5,040 nt of DNA from Candidatus Magasanikbacteria bacterium RIFOXYD12_FULL_33_17. Lineage in GTDB: Bacteria; Patescibacteriota; Patescibacteriia; Magasanikbacterales; UBA922. Numbering within the stretch: the first letter of the stretch is position 1; each line of letters opens with the position of its first letter. The translations under genes were made by a program, and so were the position numbers. Positions 4,365 through 5,040 of the stretch are shown here, piece after piece. The stretch is taken from assembly GCA_001783255.1 (NCBI GenBank), contig MFRB01000056.1, positions 1,256 through 6,295 of the forward strand. Direction: 5' to 3'. Below the pieces are notes generated by a model, which was given only the letters and a program-made list of their open reading frames with translations, made no database searches and was not told the DNA's origin.

Positions 4365-5040
4365 ATGAATGAACAAAAATCAAAAGTTGTAGCAATCTTA
4401 TTATTTTTATTTTTTGCTTTGGTTGGTTTGTTAGTTGTCTTTTTTTTATTTTCAAAACAATTATTTAAATCTGACACCGTAAATAATAGTAACAATGATA
4501 ATATTGAAGAATATTTTTGTACAGCTGATGCTAAGCTTTGTCCAGATGGCTCGTATGTAAGTAGGATGCGTGATGGTGGATGTAAGTTTGCTCCATGTCC
4601 TGGAGAAGACAACACAGATAGTAATGTTGATGTTGGATTTTTACCAGAGACTGGTTTGGATGCTAATAATTTGGATTGGCAAGAATTTGTTCAAGATGGA
4701 TTGAAATTTAGAGCACCAAAAGAAATACCAGGTTTGGAATTTGTGAGATTAGAAAGTTGGCCACCAAAGGTAGTTGAGTTTGTTGGCAATTTTGTTTGTG
4801 ATTCTGGTGTACAAAAAGAAATAAATGGTAGAAATTATTGTATAGTTACCAATAGTGAGGGAGCTGCTGAATCGGTATTTACTACGTATAAATATATGAT
4901 AGATCATCTTGTCTATGATGAAGTATCTGGTACTGATATAGAAAAAATAGTGAGTATTGAATTTATAGTTCAATATCCTCAATGTTTGAATTATGATAGT
5001 CCTCAAAGTGAAACTTGTATTCAAGAAGAACAAAATTTTA
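4365..5040 (+). CDS. Membrane-anchored cysteine-rich extracytoplasmic protein (3' end outside window)
   Basis: The frame is open from ATG 4365 to the window edge (225 residues visible). A short MNEQKSK head and a membrane segment (about 8-29) give a signal anchor, followed by an Asn-rich linker (37-49). A compact motif then runs CTADAKLCPDGSYV to CKFAPCP, with C52, C59, C73 and C78, probably two disulfides or a small fold. After an acidic spacer comes a second region (about 105-225) holding NGRNYCIVTNSEGAAES (154-170) and YPQCLNYDSPQSETC (204-218), with C145, C159, C207 and C218. I recall both the CPDGS motif and the SEGAA/QCLNYD block from secreted proteins of Parcubacteria, where their function is unknown. 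All eight cysteines lie outside the membrane. The gene follows the LCP gene by 89 bases and may be co-transcribed with it. No Shine-Dalgarno sequence is seen. Confidence 0.85.
   Translation, partial: MNEQKSKVVAILLFLFFALVGLLVVFFLFSKQLFKSDTVNNSNNDNIEEYFCTADAKLCPDGSYVSRMRDGGCKFAPCPGEDNTDSNVDVGFLPETGLDANNLDWQEFVQDGLKFRAPKEIPGLEFVRLESWPPKVVEFVGNFVCDSGVQKEINGRNYCIVTNSEGAAESVFTTYKYMIDHLVYDEVSGTDIEKIVSIEFIVQYPQCLNYDSPQSETCIQEEQNF

Noticed and set aside
4361..5033. Two minus-strand frames (4361-4615 and 4749-5033)
   Set aside because: The plus frame from 4365 has a signal anchor and recognisable cysteine motifs throughout. The minus frames are its shadow.
1..5040. CRISPR array, tRNA, rRNA, insertion sequence or phage attachment site
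   Set aside because: I saw no spaced direct repeats, cloverleaf with T-loop motif, rRNA-like sequence or transposase frame on either strand.

Overview
The window is AT-rich and bacterial, with tightly spaced small genes and the standard genetic code (TAA, TAG and TGA all end reading frames). Several features point to the Candidate Phyla Radiation (Patescibacteria, most like Parcubacteria): the variant cold-shock protein, the single-domain alkyltransferase, and above all the last gene, whose cysteine motif and C-terminal block I associate with secreted proteins of that group. This placement rests on protein resemblance recalled from memory, not on a search.

Layout: (1) 1-198 is the 3' end of an unrecognised gene. 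It shares a bidirectional terminator (223-253) with a convergent cold-shock protein gene (267-464, minus). (2) 465-883 is a 419-base regulatory interval. Two divergent promoters with perfect TTGACA/TATACT hexamers and 17-base spacers serve the cold-shock gene leftward and a DEAD-box RNA helicase rightward. A long imperfect inverted repeat (634-707) lies between them. The helicase leader is structured and ends in a terminator-like hairpin plus eight T that touches the start codon. (3) 884-2188 is an RhlE-type RNA helicase. A 65-residue basic protein (2264-2461) follows, with a strong terminator. (4) 2580-2885 is a one-domain O6-alkylguanine-DNA alkyltransferase with an extended -10 promoter and its own terminator. 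(5) 3034-4275 is a membrane-anchored LytR-CpsA-Psr (LCP) protein. (6) 4365 to the window end is a membrane-anchored, cysteine-rich extracytoplasmic protein, cut off by the edge.

The left half reads as an RNA-remodelling, probably cold-responsive, module: an RNA-binding cold-shock protein and an RNA helicase transcribed divergently from near-identical promoters, with a possible shared element between them and a possible attenuator on the helicase. The right half concerns DNA repair and the cell envelope. None of the six start codons has a visible Shine-Dalgarno sequence, and all six are preceded by T.

The most interesting non-coding signals are the inverted repeat at 634-707 and the leader at 783-883. 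Function for either is inference from sequence pattern alone.
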